DNA from: Ruminococcus sp.
GTDB lineage: Bacteria; Bacillota; Clostridia; Oscillospirales; Ruminococcaceae
NCBI GenBank assembly: GCA_017525915.1
Contig: JAFXSC010000022.1
Location: forward strand, 310,001-374,000
Direction: 5' to 3'
DNA length: 64,000 nt
The notes under the pieces are model-generated. The model ran no database searches, had not been told where the DNA came from, and worked only from the letters and a program-made list of their open reading frames with translations. The translations under genes and the position numbers were made by a program. Positions 9,103 to 17,019 of the stretch are shown here, piece after piece (within the stretch, counting starts at the first letter, position 1; every line of letters begins with the position of its first letter).

Positions 9103-9128
9103 ATTAATAAACCACCGGTTGTATTAAT
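9103..9128. repeat. Palindrome upstream of the XRE-GH44 promoter
   Basis: Imperfect inverted repeat: ATTAATAAACC and GGTTGTATTAAT around ACC (one bulged base). It lies about 40-65 bp upstream of the -35 of the XRE-GH44 promoter and just beyond the terminator of the preceding gene. It is a candidate operator; the alternative is a chance AT-rich palindrome. Confidence 0.4.
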
Positions 9129-9169
9129 TGTAACATAAAACGGTAAAAATTACAATAGCACAAGAAAAA

Positions 9170-9191
9170 AAGGCGTGGATCATCACGCCTT
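9170..9191 (-). terminator. Terminator of the DUF6514-like gene
   Basis: On the minus strand AAGGCGTG, loop ATGATC, CACGCC followed by eight Ts; it starts seven bases past the stop codon. A textbook intrinsic terminator. Confidence 0.85.
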
Positions 9192-9197
9192 CTTTAT

Positions 9198-9500
9198 TCA
9201 TATTGCCGCACAGAGATACCCGAGAGCCTTCGTATACAGCTGCTTCGGACGCGCTCTTGCGTTTATCAGCATCTCTGCAAAGTCAACCGCGTCCTCGATA
9301 TTCCGTGAGAAGTCCTGTATCGTCTCCTTCTCACCGGTCGAACGCTCCTCCGCCTCGATACCGTAGGTATGTACCTCCTCGCCGCCGAACCACGTTCTTC
9401 CGGCAACAACTCTGTATATGACCTTATTGTCGCCATACACCTCCATGTACACCGTACGGTCGCGGACGACCTTTTTCAGCCTTCTTCTGAACCCGAACAT
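9198..9500 (-). CDS. Small conserved protein, DUF6514-like
   Basis: 100-aa soluble protein with a clear GAAGGAGGAG ribosome binding site, its own promoter and its own terminator, so it is a real gene. A basic N-terminus (FGFRRRLKKVVRDR) is followed by a small beta-rich core with YRVVAGR and HTYGIEAEER, and a helical tail. This resembles the short clostridial DUF6514 proteins (tentative, from memory). Function unknown; no catalytic motif is visible. The gene is monocistronic. Confidence 0.7.
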   Translation of the reverse strand: MFGFRRRLKKVVRDRTVYMEVYGDNKVIYRVVAGRTWFGGEEVHTYGIEAEERSTGEKETIQDFSRNIEDAVDFAEMLINARARPKQLYTKALGYLCAAI

Positions 9501-9551
9501 ATTTCTCTCCTCCTTCTGGTCATCGGCGCACTTCCGCGCCTCTACAAATGA

Positions 9552-9580
9552 ATTATACCACAGGGAGAAGCCTGTGTGAA
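9552..9580 (-). promoter_or_regulatory. Promoter with embedded palindrome, DUF6514-like gene
   Basis: On the minus strand TTCACA (9580-9575), 17-bp spacer, TATAAT (9557-9552). The spacer is almost filled by the palindrome CACAGG-N6-CCTGTG (9559-9576), a likely repressor or MerR-like site because it lies between the -35 and -10. Confidence 0.6.
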
Positions 9581-9636
9581 CGGGTCAAGCTTAGCATATT
9601 ATGTATTATAATATCGCATAAGGTCGTATAAATGTA

Positions 9637-10326
9637 TCACTCGATATCATTTATCTCCATGAATATCCTCTGCATCTGGATATCCGTTTCTGCTATCCGC
9701 TCTGCACACTCCCGGAGCTCCTGAGATATCTCGGGAGTAATGGAAGCGGACGGCTTGTATTTGAGCTGATGCTCAAGGCTCGCCCAGAAGTCCATAGCCA
9801 TAGTCCTTATCTGTATCTCAACGGGCGCAGTCTGCTTGGTCGTTGAAAGGTACACAGGCACGTTCACTATCATATGATAGCTGCGGTATCCGCTCGGCTT
9901 CGGATTTGCGATATAATCCTTCTGCTTGATAATGGTCAGGTCATCACGTCTTCCGAGCATCTCCACGATAGCGTAGATATCGCTGATGTAGTAGCAGGTC
10001 ACTCTTATGCCTGCCATATCGAGAAGGTTCTTCCTCGCAGATTCTGTTGTAAGCGGAAGTCCCTTCTTCTGGAGCTTTCCGATTATCGACTGCGGAGATT
10101 TCAGTCTGCTCTCGATGTTGTGTATCGGGTTGCGCTGAAACTTGACGTTGAATTCCCCGTCAAGTATATTCAGGTAGGTACGGACAGTCTCTATCGCCGA
10201 GTCGTAAAGATGCTGGAGCTGTAGAAACTCATAGAAAGTCTGGGCAAACTGCTCCTTCATCGACTCGTTGTTCCCTATCGCGGGAAGATAGTCCATGACC
10301 TCAACATAAAAATCTTTTTCGCTCAT
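9637..10326 (-). CDS. Small alarmone synthetase (RelP/RelQ-type GTP pyrophosphokinase)
   Basis: Transfers pyrophosphate from ATP to GDP or GTP to make (p)ppGpp. At 229 aa it has only the synthetase fold; the HD hydrolase, TGS and ACT domains of long Rel are absent. Typical motifs are RLKSPQSIIGKL, DMAGIRVTCYY, NPKPSGYRSYHM and the catalytic VEIQIRTMAMDFWASLEH. The NPIxxIxxRLKSPxSI block is closer to RelP/YwaC than RelQ. AAAGGTGA precedes the ATG. The gene follows the TPM lipoprotein by 36 bp and may be co-transcribed. These synthetases are usually controlled by cell-wall stress sigma factors; no such signature is visible here. Confidence 0.9.
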   Translation of the reverse strand: MSEKDFYVEVMDYLPAIGNNESMKEQFAQTFYEFLQLQHLYDSAIETVRTYLNILDGEFNVKFQRNPIHNIESRLKSPQSIIGKLQKKGLPLTTESARKNLLDMAGIRVTCYYISDIYAIVEMLGRRDDLTIIKQKDYIANPKPSGYRSYHMIVNVPVYLSTTKQTAPVEIQIRTMAMDFWASLEHQLKYKPSASITPEISQELRECAERIAETDIQMQRIFMEINDIE

Positions 10327-10362
10327 ATCGTCACCTTTTCTCAGAGCGGAAGCTTTGTATTA

Positions 10363-11283
10363 TCAGCCGCTCAGTGCTTCTGCCATTGTACGCGCGGCAG
10401 CTTCGTATTCACCGGCTTTTGCGCTTGTATTTGCCTTTTTCAGCGCTGCATCAACGCCGGAAGGGACCGTGTCTTTTGAATGTATGATGACAGTATTGCT
10501 GGCTGAGTCTATCATCGCCATAATACCGCCGTCCTTGCAGCGGCGTGCGTAATACTCCTCGAGTATCTGCTCGTTTGACTTGCCCGTTGAGTTTGAAGTG
10601 ATAAGGATAGCGTTCTTTCCGCTGCCTTCCGAAAGTATACGCTCTATCTCTCCGCGCTGCTGTGCGCTGAGTATCCCTGCGTTGTCAAAGATATACTCCG
10701 GACAGTTCTCGCCGAGCCTAAGCAGTCTGAGTATCGCATTCCTGTAATTGCCTTCAACTATCTCGGACGTCGCCCAGTAGAAGGCTTCGTTCTTTGCCTC
10801 GGCAGTCACATAGGTCTCACAGCTCCCTGTAAGATATAGTATGTCGTCGCCGGTGTCGTTATTAATCAGAAGCAGAAATCCGCTGCCCCTTCCTTCATAG
10901 ATATCGTCATAGGCAGCCGCGGCATAGTCATAAGGCGACTTTCCCTCAAGTTTGTCGGTGGTGACCACAGCCGCATTTATCAGATATTTATCAAACAGCA
11001 TTGCTGCATAGTCGTTGCATTCGTTGTATACGTCCTGCGAGAGTATTTTTGCCTCGTCATAGACATATTTGCCTGCTGTCGGTGTGATCTCATGCTTTGA
11101 GGGCTCTATTTCGGGAGCAGTGACCTTTTCGGTCATTCCCTCCGTCGTGAGCTCCGCGGTCGCGGTCGGTGCAGTTGCCGGAGCAGGCTTCTCACTGCCA
11201 GATGAGCTCTTTTTCAGCGAACATCCGCAGCCTGCAACAGCTATCGATATCAGCAGCGCTGAACAGAAAATATTTTTTTTCAA
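10363..11283 (-). CDS. Lipoprotein with two TPM-type domains
   Basis: 306-aa extracytoplasmic lipoprotein. The lipobox AVAGC places the lipidated Cys at residue 19, followed by a Ser/Thr/Pro/Ala-rich linker to about residue 65. Two tandem regions resemble TPM (PF04536) folds: the first starts at YVYDEAKILSQDVYNE, the second at YIFDNAGILSAQQRGEIERI. TPM domains occur in YgcG-like and photosystem II repair proteins, some with phosphatase activity, but the bacterial lipoprotein role is unknown. The start is TTG (AGGA nine bases upstream); no ATG is available in frame before the signal peptide. The gene is divergent from ogg with overlapping promoters. Confidence 0.8.
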   Translation of the reverse strand: MKKNIFCSALLISIAVAGCGCSLKKSSSGSEKPAPATAPTATAELTTEGMTEKVTAPEIEPSKHEITPTAGKYVYDEAKILSQDVYNECNDYAAMLFDKYLINAAVVTTDKLEGKSPYDYAAAAYDDIYEGRGSGFLLLINNDTGDDILYLTGSCETYVTAEAKNEAFYWATSEIVEGNYRNAILRLLRLGENCPEYIFDNAGILSAQQRGEIERILSEGSGKNAILITSNSTGKSNEQILEEYYARRCKDGGIMAMIDSASNTVIIHSKDTVPSGVDAALKKANTSAKAGEYEAAARTMAEALSG

Positions 11284-11301
11284 AAAAATCAGTCCTAACT
11301 C

Positions 11302-11330
11302 TTGTATTATCTCTTATATTTTAGTATAAT
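11302..11330 (+). promoter_or_regulatory. Promoter of ogg
   Basis: TTGTAT (11302-11307), 17-bp spacer, TATAAT (11325-11330). It overlaps the opposing promoter of the TPM lipoprotein. Confidence 0.65.
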
Positions 11331-11346
11331 TTAATAGAAAAATCAA
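11318..11346 (-). promoter_or_regulatory. Promoter of the TPM lipoprotein
   Basis: Minus strand TTGATT (11346-11341), 17-bp spacer, TAAAAT (11323-11318). Its -10 lies inside the spacer of the ogg promoter, so polymerase cannot occupy both. Confidence 0.65.
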
Positions 11347-11389
11347 GTACATCAAAGAATTTTCACAGAATTTTTATCGGAGTGATGAT

Positions 11390-12211
11390 ATGGATTACAG
11401 CATAAGACCCGACGGTATACTTCTTTCCGAACCCGACCTCGACCTTAACGAGACTCTTGACTGCGGACAGGCTTTCCGCTGGACCAAGACAGCCTCCGAC
11501 TACGAATGTACATATGAGGGCAGCTTTCTCAACAGCAGGCTTGTTATTTCGCAGCTCCGTCCGGGAGAATTCCTGCTTCACGGCGTGAGCGAGGAGGAGT
11601 TTCTCGGAAAGTGGCTCTCTTACTTCGACCTTGATACAAACTACTCCGAACTGAAGCGGCAGTTCTCGGAAGACGAAACACTCTCAAAGGCTTGCAGCTT
11701 TGCAGGCGGTATAAGGCTTCTCAGGCAGGACAGCTGGGAATGTCTCGTTTCCTTCATCATTTCCCAGAACAACAATATACCGCGCATCAAGGGCATAATC
11801 GGAAGGCTCTGCGATAAGTACGGCGGACGTTTTCCGGAAGCTGAGGAACTTGCTACGGAAACTCCTGACACCCTCGCTTATCTCAGGAGCGGTTTCCGGG
11901 CTAAGTACATCTGCGATGCTTCTTCACGGACAGCCGCAGGTATCACTTCCCTCTCCGGGATTGCTGAAATGCCCATAGACAGCGCAAGGAAAGCCCTCAT
12001 GGAGATAAAGGGTGTCGGTCCTAAGGTCGCGGAATGCGTTCTGCTCTACGGTATGCACAGGACCGAGGCTTTCCCGATCGACGTGTGGATAAAGCGCGTG
12101 CTCGCCGCTTACTATCCGGACGGCTTCCCTGAATACGCTGCGGAAAACGCAGGCATAGCCCAGCAGTACCTTTTCCACTACATAAGAAGTATTTCCGGCA
12201 GGACTGAATAA
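11390..12211 (+). CDS. ogg: 8-oxoguanine DNA glycosylase, OGG1 type
   Basis: Bifunctional base-excision repair enzyme that removes 8-oxoguanine and nicks the abasic site. The N-terminal OGG_N domain is about residues 1-110. The helix-hairpin-helix GPD domain has MEIKGVGPKVAECVLLYG, whose Lys matches the catalytic lysine of OGG1 (K249), and the catalytic Asp in FPIDVWIKRVL. The cysteine motif of endonuclease III is absent, as expected for OGG. GGAGTGAT precedes the ATG. It is followed by a small membrane protein gene and an AraC regulator on the same strand. Confidence 0.93.
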   Translation: MDYSIRPDGILLSEPDLDLNETLDCGQAFRWTKTASDYECTYEGSFLNSRLVISQLRPGEFLLHGVSEEEFLGKWLSYFDLDTNYSELKRQFSEDETLSKACSFAGGIRLLRQDSWECLVSFIISQNNNIPRIKGIIGRLCDKYGGRFPEAEELATETPDTLAYLRSGFRAKYICDASSRTAAGITSLSGIAEMPIDSARKALMEIKGVGPKVAECVLLYGMHRTEAFPIDVWIKRVLAAYYPDGFPEYAAENAGIAQQYLFHYIRSISGRTE

Positions 12212-12235
12212 TCATCCCCCGGGCGTCAATACTCT

Positions 12236-12256
12236 CTCCGAATACATTTTCGGAGG
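12236..12256 (+). promoter_or_regulatory. Hairpin enclosing the ribosome binding site of the 83-aa ORF
   Basis: 7-bp perfect stem CTCCGAA/TTCGGAG with loop TACATT; the 3' arm contains the GGAGG of the downstream gene. It could limit translation initiation. Confidence 0.5.
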
Positions 12257-12261
12257 TAATT

Positions 12262-12513
12262 ATGATAAAAGGCGTAAACAGAAGAATAATCGAGATAAAG
12301 ACAAACGACAGCGCATATTTCGAGAGGGCTGTCCTCTGCCTCAGACCGCATATCCTTGAACTTCCCGAGGAGGTTGCAGAGGAGGAAGCTTCACGCTATG
12401 TGGCGATGATAATGCCGGAATATTCCGCCGTAAAAAAGCACCGCCTGAAATACCTCCGCGCGGCGCTTATCCTGTCGGCAGCAGTTATACTGCTGATAAT
12501 TTTCCTGAAATAA
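12262..12513 (+). CDS. Small tail-anchored-like membrane protein, unknown
   Basis: 83-aa protein with GGAGG six bases before the ATG. About 60 cytoplasm-like charged residues (LPEEVAEEEASRYVAMIM) precede a single C-terminal hydrophobic helix, LRAALILSAAVILLIIFLK, running to the end. No family recognised. Its ribosome binding site lies in a hairpin. It sits between ogg and an AraC regulator with short gaps, so co-transcription is likely. Confidence 0.65.
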   Translation: MIKGVNRRIIEIKTNDSAYFERAVLCLRPHILELPEEVAEEEASRYVAMIMPEYSAVKKHRLKYLRAALILSAAVILLIIFLK

Positions 12514-12541
12514 CGCCAATCCACCAAGAAAGGACATTACT

Positions 12542-13387
12542 ATGGAGCAGGATCACAGCAATACAAAAAGGCTGATATGCACCCCGAGCCCTAACGCAAG
12601 GAACGCCTTCTTCTACATTCAGGAGGCAGGCACGATAAGGACTTCCGATGCGACAGCCGCACAGCGTGAAAACCTTGAATCCTTCCTGTTCGTTGCCGTT
12701 GCAGACGGTCACGGCGAACTCAGCTACGGCGGCGAGAGCTTTGCGCTCTCCAAAGGCGACTGCTTCTTCATCGACTGCCGCGTACCGCATTACTACAAGT
12801 GCTCGGACCGTGAGCCTTGGGAGCTTATGTGGGTACACTTCAACGGCAGCACCTCACAGCAATACTACGAATACTTCATCTCACAGTCGCGCAACGTTTT
12901 CTCTCCGGCTTCATTTGACCGCGTTATAGCCGCAATAAGTGAGATGATATCGCTGAACGAACAGAATGCGCCCGATGCAGAGATAATCACTTCTAAACTC
13001 ATAGTTGAATTGCTGACGGTCGCTCTGACCTCTGGCAGCAGCGAAAAGCACTACGACTCTGCACTGCGCCAGAAACTTAGTGCCGTACACAGGTACATTT
13101 CCGAGCATTTCAGCGAGGATATCTCCCTTGAAGGTCTCTCATCAGAGTTCTACATAAGCAAATTCTACCTGACAAGAGAGTACAAGAAGATCTACGGAAT
13201 GACGATATTCCAGCACCTAATCAACGCCCGGATAAACTACGGAAAACAGCTTCTCCGCTTTTCTGAACGCTCGGTCGAGGAGATAGCACACCTGTGCGGC
13301 TTCAACGACCAGAGCTATTTCGCAAGGCAGTTCAAACGCTCCGAAAACCTCACCTGCTTCGCCTACCGCAAGAAATGGCGTGACTGA
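12542..13387 (+). CDS. AraC-family transcriptional regulator with cupin sensor
   Basis: 281-aa one-component regulator. The N-terminal cupin/AraC ligand domain covers about residues 15-160 (GHGELSYGGESFALSKGDCFFID, quoted in parts: GHGELSYGG and LSKGDCFFID). The C-terminal AraC DNA-binding domain is about 180-281 with both helix-turn-helices: ISLEGLSSEFYISKFYLTRE and VEEIAHLCGFNDQSYFARQF. AraC regulators with this layout usually control sugar or polysaccharide utilisation genes, but no transporter or glycosidase is adjacent and the target is unknown. AGAAAGGA precedes the ATG. Confidence 0.9.
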   Translation: MEQDHSNTKRLICTPSPNARNAFFYIQEAGTIRTSDATAAQRENLESFLFVAVADGHGELSYGGESFALSKGDCFFIDCRVPHYYKCSDREPWELMWVHFNGSTSQQYYEYFISQSRNVFSPASFDRVIAAISEMISLNEQNAPDAEIITSKLIVELLTVALTSGSSEKHYDSALRQKLSAVHRYISEHFSEDISLEGLSSEFYISKFYLTREYKKIYGMTIFQHLINARINYGKQLLRFSERSVEEIAHLCGFNDQSYFARQFKRSENLTCFAYRKKWRD

Positions 13388-13401
13388 AGCATACATCAGA
13401 A

Positions 13402-13422
13402 AGGGCGCACATTGTGCGCCCT
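13402..13422. terminator. Bidirectional terminator, AraC regulator / ligA
   Basis: Perfect 9-bp stem AGGGCGCAC/GTGCGCCCT with loop ATT and a T-rich 3' side, between convergent genes. It shares its core with the terminator at 5608-5639. Confidence 0.75.
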
Positions 13423-13435
13423 ACATTTTATACAT

Positions 13436-15382
13436 TTACGCTTCCAGCAATGCCTTAAATTCTTCCTCGGTGATGATGCTTACTCCGAGAGATTTCGCGG
13501 TCTTGTTCTTGGTCGAATTTGAAGCAGAGTCGTTATTGATGAGGTAATCGGTTTTCGAGGTCACAGACGATGCGACCTTTCCGCCGTTCTGCTCGATAAA
13601 GCTTTTCAGCTCACTGCGGTTTTTCCATATGGTAACAGAGCCGGTAATAACAAAGGTCTTTCCTGCAATACCAGAAGCCATATCGACCTCCGCTGCCTGA
13701 ATTATATCAAGCTCAGCAACAAGGTCGTTGTACTCTTTAAGGAAAGCTTCATCGGAAAAGCAGCGGACGTATTCACTGGCAAGCACTTCGCCGATGCCGT
13801 CTATCGCGGTCAGTTCCTCCGCAGTCAGTCGTGGCAGCTCTCCTGGAGTCTTATAGAGTGCACAGATAATCCTTGATGCCGCCCTTCCGATATTGGGTAT
13901 ACCGACAGCATACAGCACACGGCTGAGCTCTGTACGGCGAGAAGTCTCGATAGCCTCGATGAGCTTTGCATAGGACTTTTCGCCGAAGCCTTCGAGCGAG
14001 GTTATCTTCTCCTTGTGGTCGGCAAGGTGGTAGAAATCGCGGTAGTGTGATATGCAGCCCTCGCTGACAAGCGTCTCGATAGTTGCCGTAGACATTCCCA
14101 CAATGTTCATAGCGTCACGCTGGACGAAATGCTCGAATTTCCCTATGTGCTTCGCAGCACACTCAGCATTGGTGCAGATAAGCGTATCAGTGCCGTCCGT
14201 GCTTTTTATCTCAGTCCGTCCGCCGCATACGGGACAGACTTCCGGTATGTCAAGGCTGTCCGAGCCGGTCTTGTTTTCGAGTATCTGAGGGATTATCATA
14301 TTCGCCTTGTAAACGGTAACGGTATCGCCCTCACCGAGCTTCAGCTGTCTGACAATGCTGACATTATGCACCGATGCCCTCGAAACGGTAGTTCCTTCAA
14401 GCTCGACCGGCTCAAAGACAGCGACAGGATTGAGCAGACCCGTCCGGCTCGCTGACCATTCCACTCTGATGAGCTTTGTATCAGCAGTTTCATCGCGCCA
14501 CTTGAACGCTATCCCGTTTCTCGGAGCGTGGGAGGTCTCGCCGAGGCTCAGACCGTAGGCAACATCTTCGAGCATGAGTACAAGTCCGTCGGAGGGAAAT
14601 TCGTTTTGCTCTATCATGCCCTCAAATCTCAGGACTTCGTCTCTTATGCCGTCTGCGTCCGTGACAACACCGTATACGGTCTGGAAGCCCATAGTGCTGA
14701 GCCATTTCAGGCGCGAAGAGAAGGAGTTGTCGTTCAGTCCGTCAGCCGATACAAGGTTGAAAGCAAAGAAGTTCACTCCACGCTCGGCAGTGACCTTAGG
14801 ATCAAGGTTGCGTACCGTTCCGGCGCAGAGGTTGCGTGGGTTTTTGTACTTTGCCCCTTCATCGGCAACGGCATTCACCTTCTCGAAATCCTTGTAGGTG
14901 ATAAGAGATTCCCCGCGGACGACAAGTTTTCCGGCAAAGGGAATGCGTGAGGGTATCCCCTTCATGTGAACAGCGTTTGATGTGATATCCTCGCCGTCCT
15001 CTCCGTTTCCGCGTGTTACCGCCTGCACGAGCGAGCCGTTCTCATAGGTGAGTACGAGCGTAAGACCGTCGAGCTTCCAGCTCAGAAATCCCTTGTTCGT
15101 GCTGAGCCATGCCGCAAGCTCATCAATGCTTTTCGTCTTGTCAAGGGACAGCATTTTAGACTCATGTCTGACTTTTTTCAGCGAAGATGCGACTTCAAAG
15201 CCCACCTTCTGCGTCCGGCTGCCGCTGAGGACTATGCCGGTCTCCTTTTCGAGCCTTTCAAGCTCGTCGTAAAGAGCATCATACTCGTGGTCGCTCATTA
15301 TCTCCTCGCCAGTATTGTAGTACGCTGAGGCGGCTTTTTCAAGGAGGGCATTGAGCTCTTTCATTCTTGCTGTTTTATCCAT
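13436..15382 (-). CDS. ligA: NAD-dependent DNA ligase, divergent LigA
   Basis: Seals nicks using NAD+. Domains in order: Ia (short) and adenylation domain with the AMP-accepting lysine in SWKLDG (K103); OB fold; four-cysteine zinc finger (CPVCGG and CTNAECAAK); helix-hairpin-helix repeats; C-terminal BRCT (about 570-648). Oddities compared with E. coli LigA as remembered: the residue two before the AMP-lysine is Ser instead of Glu (E113). Motif IV reads DGLVLML where DGVVIKV carries an essential Lys (K290). RGDG is RGNG, and AGDVIP is ANMIIP. Motif V (IAFKW) keeps its Lys. This looks like a distinct clostridial LigA branch. It may not be the only ligase in the genome. GAAGGT precedes the ATG. 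Confidence 0.9.
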   Translation of the reverse strand: MDKTARMKELNALLEKAASAYYNTGEEIMSDHEYDALYDELERLEKETGIVLSGSRTQKVGFEVASSLKKVRHESKMLSLDKTKSIDELAAWLSTNKGFLSWKLDGLTLVLTYENGSLVQAVTRGNGEDGEDITSNAVHMKGIPSRIPFAGKLVVRGESLITYKDFEKVNAVADEGAKYKNPRNLCAGTVRNLDPKVTAERGVNFFAFNLVSADGLNDNSFSSRLKWLSTMGFQTVYGVVTDADGIRDEVLRFEGMIEQNEFPSDGLVLMLEDVAYGLSLGETSHAPRNGIAFKWRDETADTKLIRVEWSASRTGLLNPVAVFEPVELEGTTVSRASVHNVSIVRQLKLGEGDTVTVYKANMIIPQILENKTGSDSLDIPEVCPVCGGRTEIKSTDGTDTLICTNAECAAKHIGKFEHFVQRDAMNIVGMSTATIETLVSEGCISHYRDFYHLADHKEKITSLEGFGEKSYAKLIEAIETSRRTELSRVLYAVGIPNIGRAASRIICALYKTPGELPRLTAEELTAIDGIGEVLASEYVRCFSDEAFLKEYNDLVAELDIIQAAEVDMASGIAGKTFVITGSVTIWKNRSELKSFIEQNGGKVASSVTSKTDYLINNDSASNSTKNKTAKSLGVSIITEEEFKALLEA

Positions 15383-15410
15383 AGTTATACCTTCCGTTCA
15401 GATAAAATAT

Positions 15411-15434
15411 GAGGGACTGCTTCTGCAATCCCTC
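15411..15434 (-). terminator. Terminator of the FkbM gene
   Basis: 10-bp stem with one mismatch, GAGGGATTGC/GCAGTCCCTC on the minus strand, loop AGAA, followed by ATATTTTATC. It lies between the FkbM stop and the ligA start. Confidence 0.6.
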
Positions 15435-15440
15435 GCTTTG

Positions 15441-16505
15441 TTATAATACAGCGTAAAGGTTCGTCTCCCATGCAGGTATATAGAGCTGATGCCTGATATA
15501 CAGCTTGTATGAGGGATTGAGGGTCTTTATCAGCAGGGGGAGCTCGAAGATATCCTCATTCCTGTGGTAGAGTGATATCATAAGCTTCGGAGCGTGGTGA
15601 GCTATGCACTGTGCCGCTCCCCATATCGCCTCGCGCTCAAAGCCCTCGACGTCCATTTTAATTATTGTTGCCGCTTTTTTGCCGAGTATACTGTCAACTG
15701 TAAGAGCTATGACGGTATTCTCAGAATCGGCTGAGATAGCAGACTGTCTGCCAGCCTTTGCCGCAAATGGAAGCTCACCGTCCTTGCACCATGCCGCCGC
15801 ATTATAGGCATAGACATGGTTCATACCGTCAACGAACCTCGCAAGCTTGCGGAAATTCTTCTTGTCCGGTTCAAAGGCATAGACTGCGGCATACTTGCCG
15901 TAGGTATATTCAAGCAGTTCTTTTATGGTATCGCCGTTGTATGCACCGAGGTCAACATAGAGCTCGTTAAGACCCGGACGGATTATTTTCTTGTATATCT
16001 CAGCCTTTGTCGAAGTGACTGCTGAGAGATATTCTATCTTGCCGCTGATCTTGAAGTTGAGTATATTGGCATAGACCTTCCGAGAATAATCATCGGCAAG
16101 GCTGTCATAGACCTTCTGTATCTTATCGGCGTTGTCCTGACAGTATTCATAGGTGAATATGCCCTGTCCGACAACGGGAACGTCCGGCACATACAGGGTA
16201 TGTCTTGAAGCTATATCCTGTATCTTATCGACTATCTCCTGATAGCCGGCAGCAAACGCGAGAACTACTACAAAGTCATCGACAGCTTCCTCTATCTCGG
16301 CAAGCTTATGTACGCGGAAGCCCTCGAAGGAGTGACCTCTGACGAAATCGTCGCTTGCAAAAATGCCGGATACAGCAATTTCCATCTGCCTGAAAACGGA
16401 CATTATTTTCAGTGCGCCGTCACCCATACCGTAAATGAATATCGGGCGCTTTTCAGCCTTGAGCCTTTCCCAGCAGGACTGTTTTTCTGTTATGAAGGAT
16501 AGCAT
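15441..16505 (-). CDS. FkbM-family methyltransferase
   Basis: SAM-dependent O-methyltransferase-like protein, typically modifying glycans or secondary metabolites. Residues about 1-140 form a Rossmann-like segment (PIFIYGMGDGALKIMSVF) sometimes seen before FkbM domains. The FkbM domain (about 165-330) has the SAM-binding LYVDLGAYNGDTI, the acidic AVYAFEPDKKNF and IIKMDVEGFEREAIWGA. AGGTGATATA precedes the ATG. The gene is 15 bp downstream of the PH-like gene, likely an operon. Substrate not predictable here. Confidence 0.85.
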   Translation of the reverse strand: MLSFITEKQSCWERLKAEKRPIFIYGMGDGALKIMSVFRQMEIAVSGIFASDDFVRGHSFEGFRVHKLAEIEEAVDDFVVVLAFAAGYQEIVDKIQDIASRHTLYVPDVPVVGQGIFTYEYCQDNADKIQKVYDSLADDYSRKVYANILNFKISGKIEYLSAVTSTKAEIYKKIIRPGLNELYVDLGAYNGDTIKELLEYTYGKYAAVYAFEPDKKNFRKLARFVDGMNHVYAYNAAAWCKDGELPFAAKAGRQSAISADSENTVIALTVDSILGKKAATIIKMDVEGFEREAIWGAAQCIAHHAPKLMISLYHRNEDIFELPLLIKTLNPSYKLYIRHQLYIPAWETNLYAVL

Positions 16506-16520
16506 TATATCACCTGCTGA

Positions 16521-16931
16521 TCAAATAATATCGAAATCGTTGCTGGTATCAACATCGTCATAGTGGTCGTGGAAGTTTATCATATCCCTGCCTCTGATGC
16601 CATACTTGTCGCGCATGATATTGAGATATTTGTCGAGGAGCTCAGAGACCTGACGTACATTCTTGATGCAGTGTATCTCCTTGGAAGGAGTATCAGCATC
16701 ACGGCTGTAAATGATGATCGAGCCGCATTTGAACATTCTCTGGAAGAACGGGAACCTTACCTTCTTATCAGTTATCTTGTAAAGGTCGATCTCGTCCTCA
16801 TCAACACTCAGGAAGCCGGTCCTTGTTATGAATTTTGTTTCTGTGAGAAAATATCTTGTGAATGAGATAGGCAGACCGAAAAGGGTACGTTTCTTATCTG
16901 TCCAGACATATGCGAATTCATCTTTTTTCAT
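16521..16931 (-). CDS. PH-like (bPH) domain protein
   Basis: 136-aa protein whose core (TDKKRTLFGLPISFTRYFLT, then TGFLSVDEDEIDLYKI and GSIIIYSRDADTP) matches bacterial pleckstrin-homology-like domains that bind membranes or partner proteins. There is no transmembrane helix. The C-terminal tail is rich in His and Asp (FHDHYDDVDTSNDFD), possibly metal-binding or merely disordered. GGAGGT precedes the ATG. It is the first gene of a probable PH-FkbM transcript. Confidence 0.7.
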   Translation of the reverse strand: MKKDEFAYVWTDKKRTLFGLPISFTRYFLTETKFITRTGFLSVDEDEIDLYKITDKKVRFPFFQRMFKCGSIIIYSRDADTPSKEIHCIKNVRQVSELLDKYLNIMRDKYGIRGRDMINFHDHYDDVDTSNDFDII

Positions 16932-16975
16932 GTATAATTACCTCCATCCGGCTGAAATTCAGGTTTTACATACTT

Positions 16976-17004
16976 ATTTTATCACATAACAGGAAAATAG
17001 TCAA
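16976..17004 (-). promoter_or_regulatory. Promoter of the PH-FkbM operon
   Basis: Minus strand TTGACT (17004-16999), 17-bp spacer, TAAAAT (16981-16976), 45 bases before the PH start. Confidence 0.7.
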
Positions 17005-17019
17005 GTTTTTTATTTGTAC

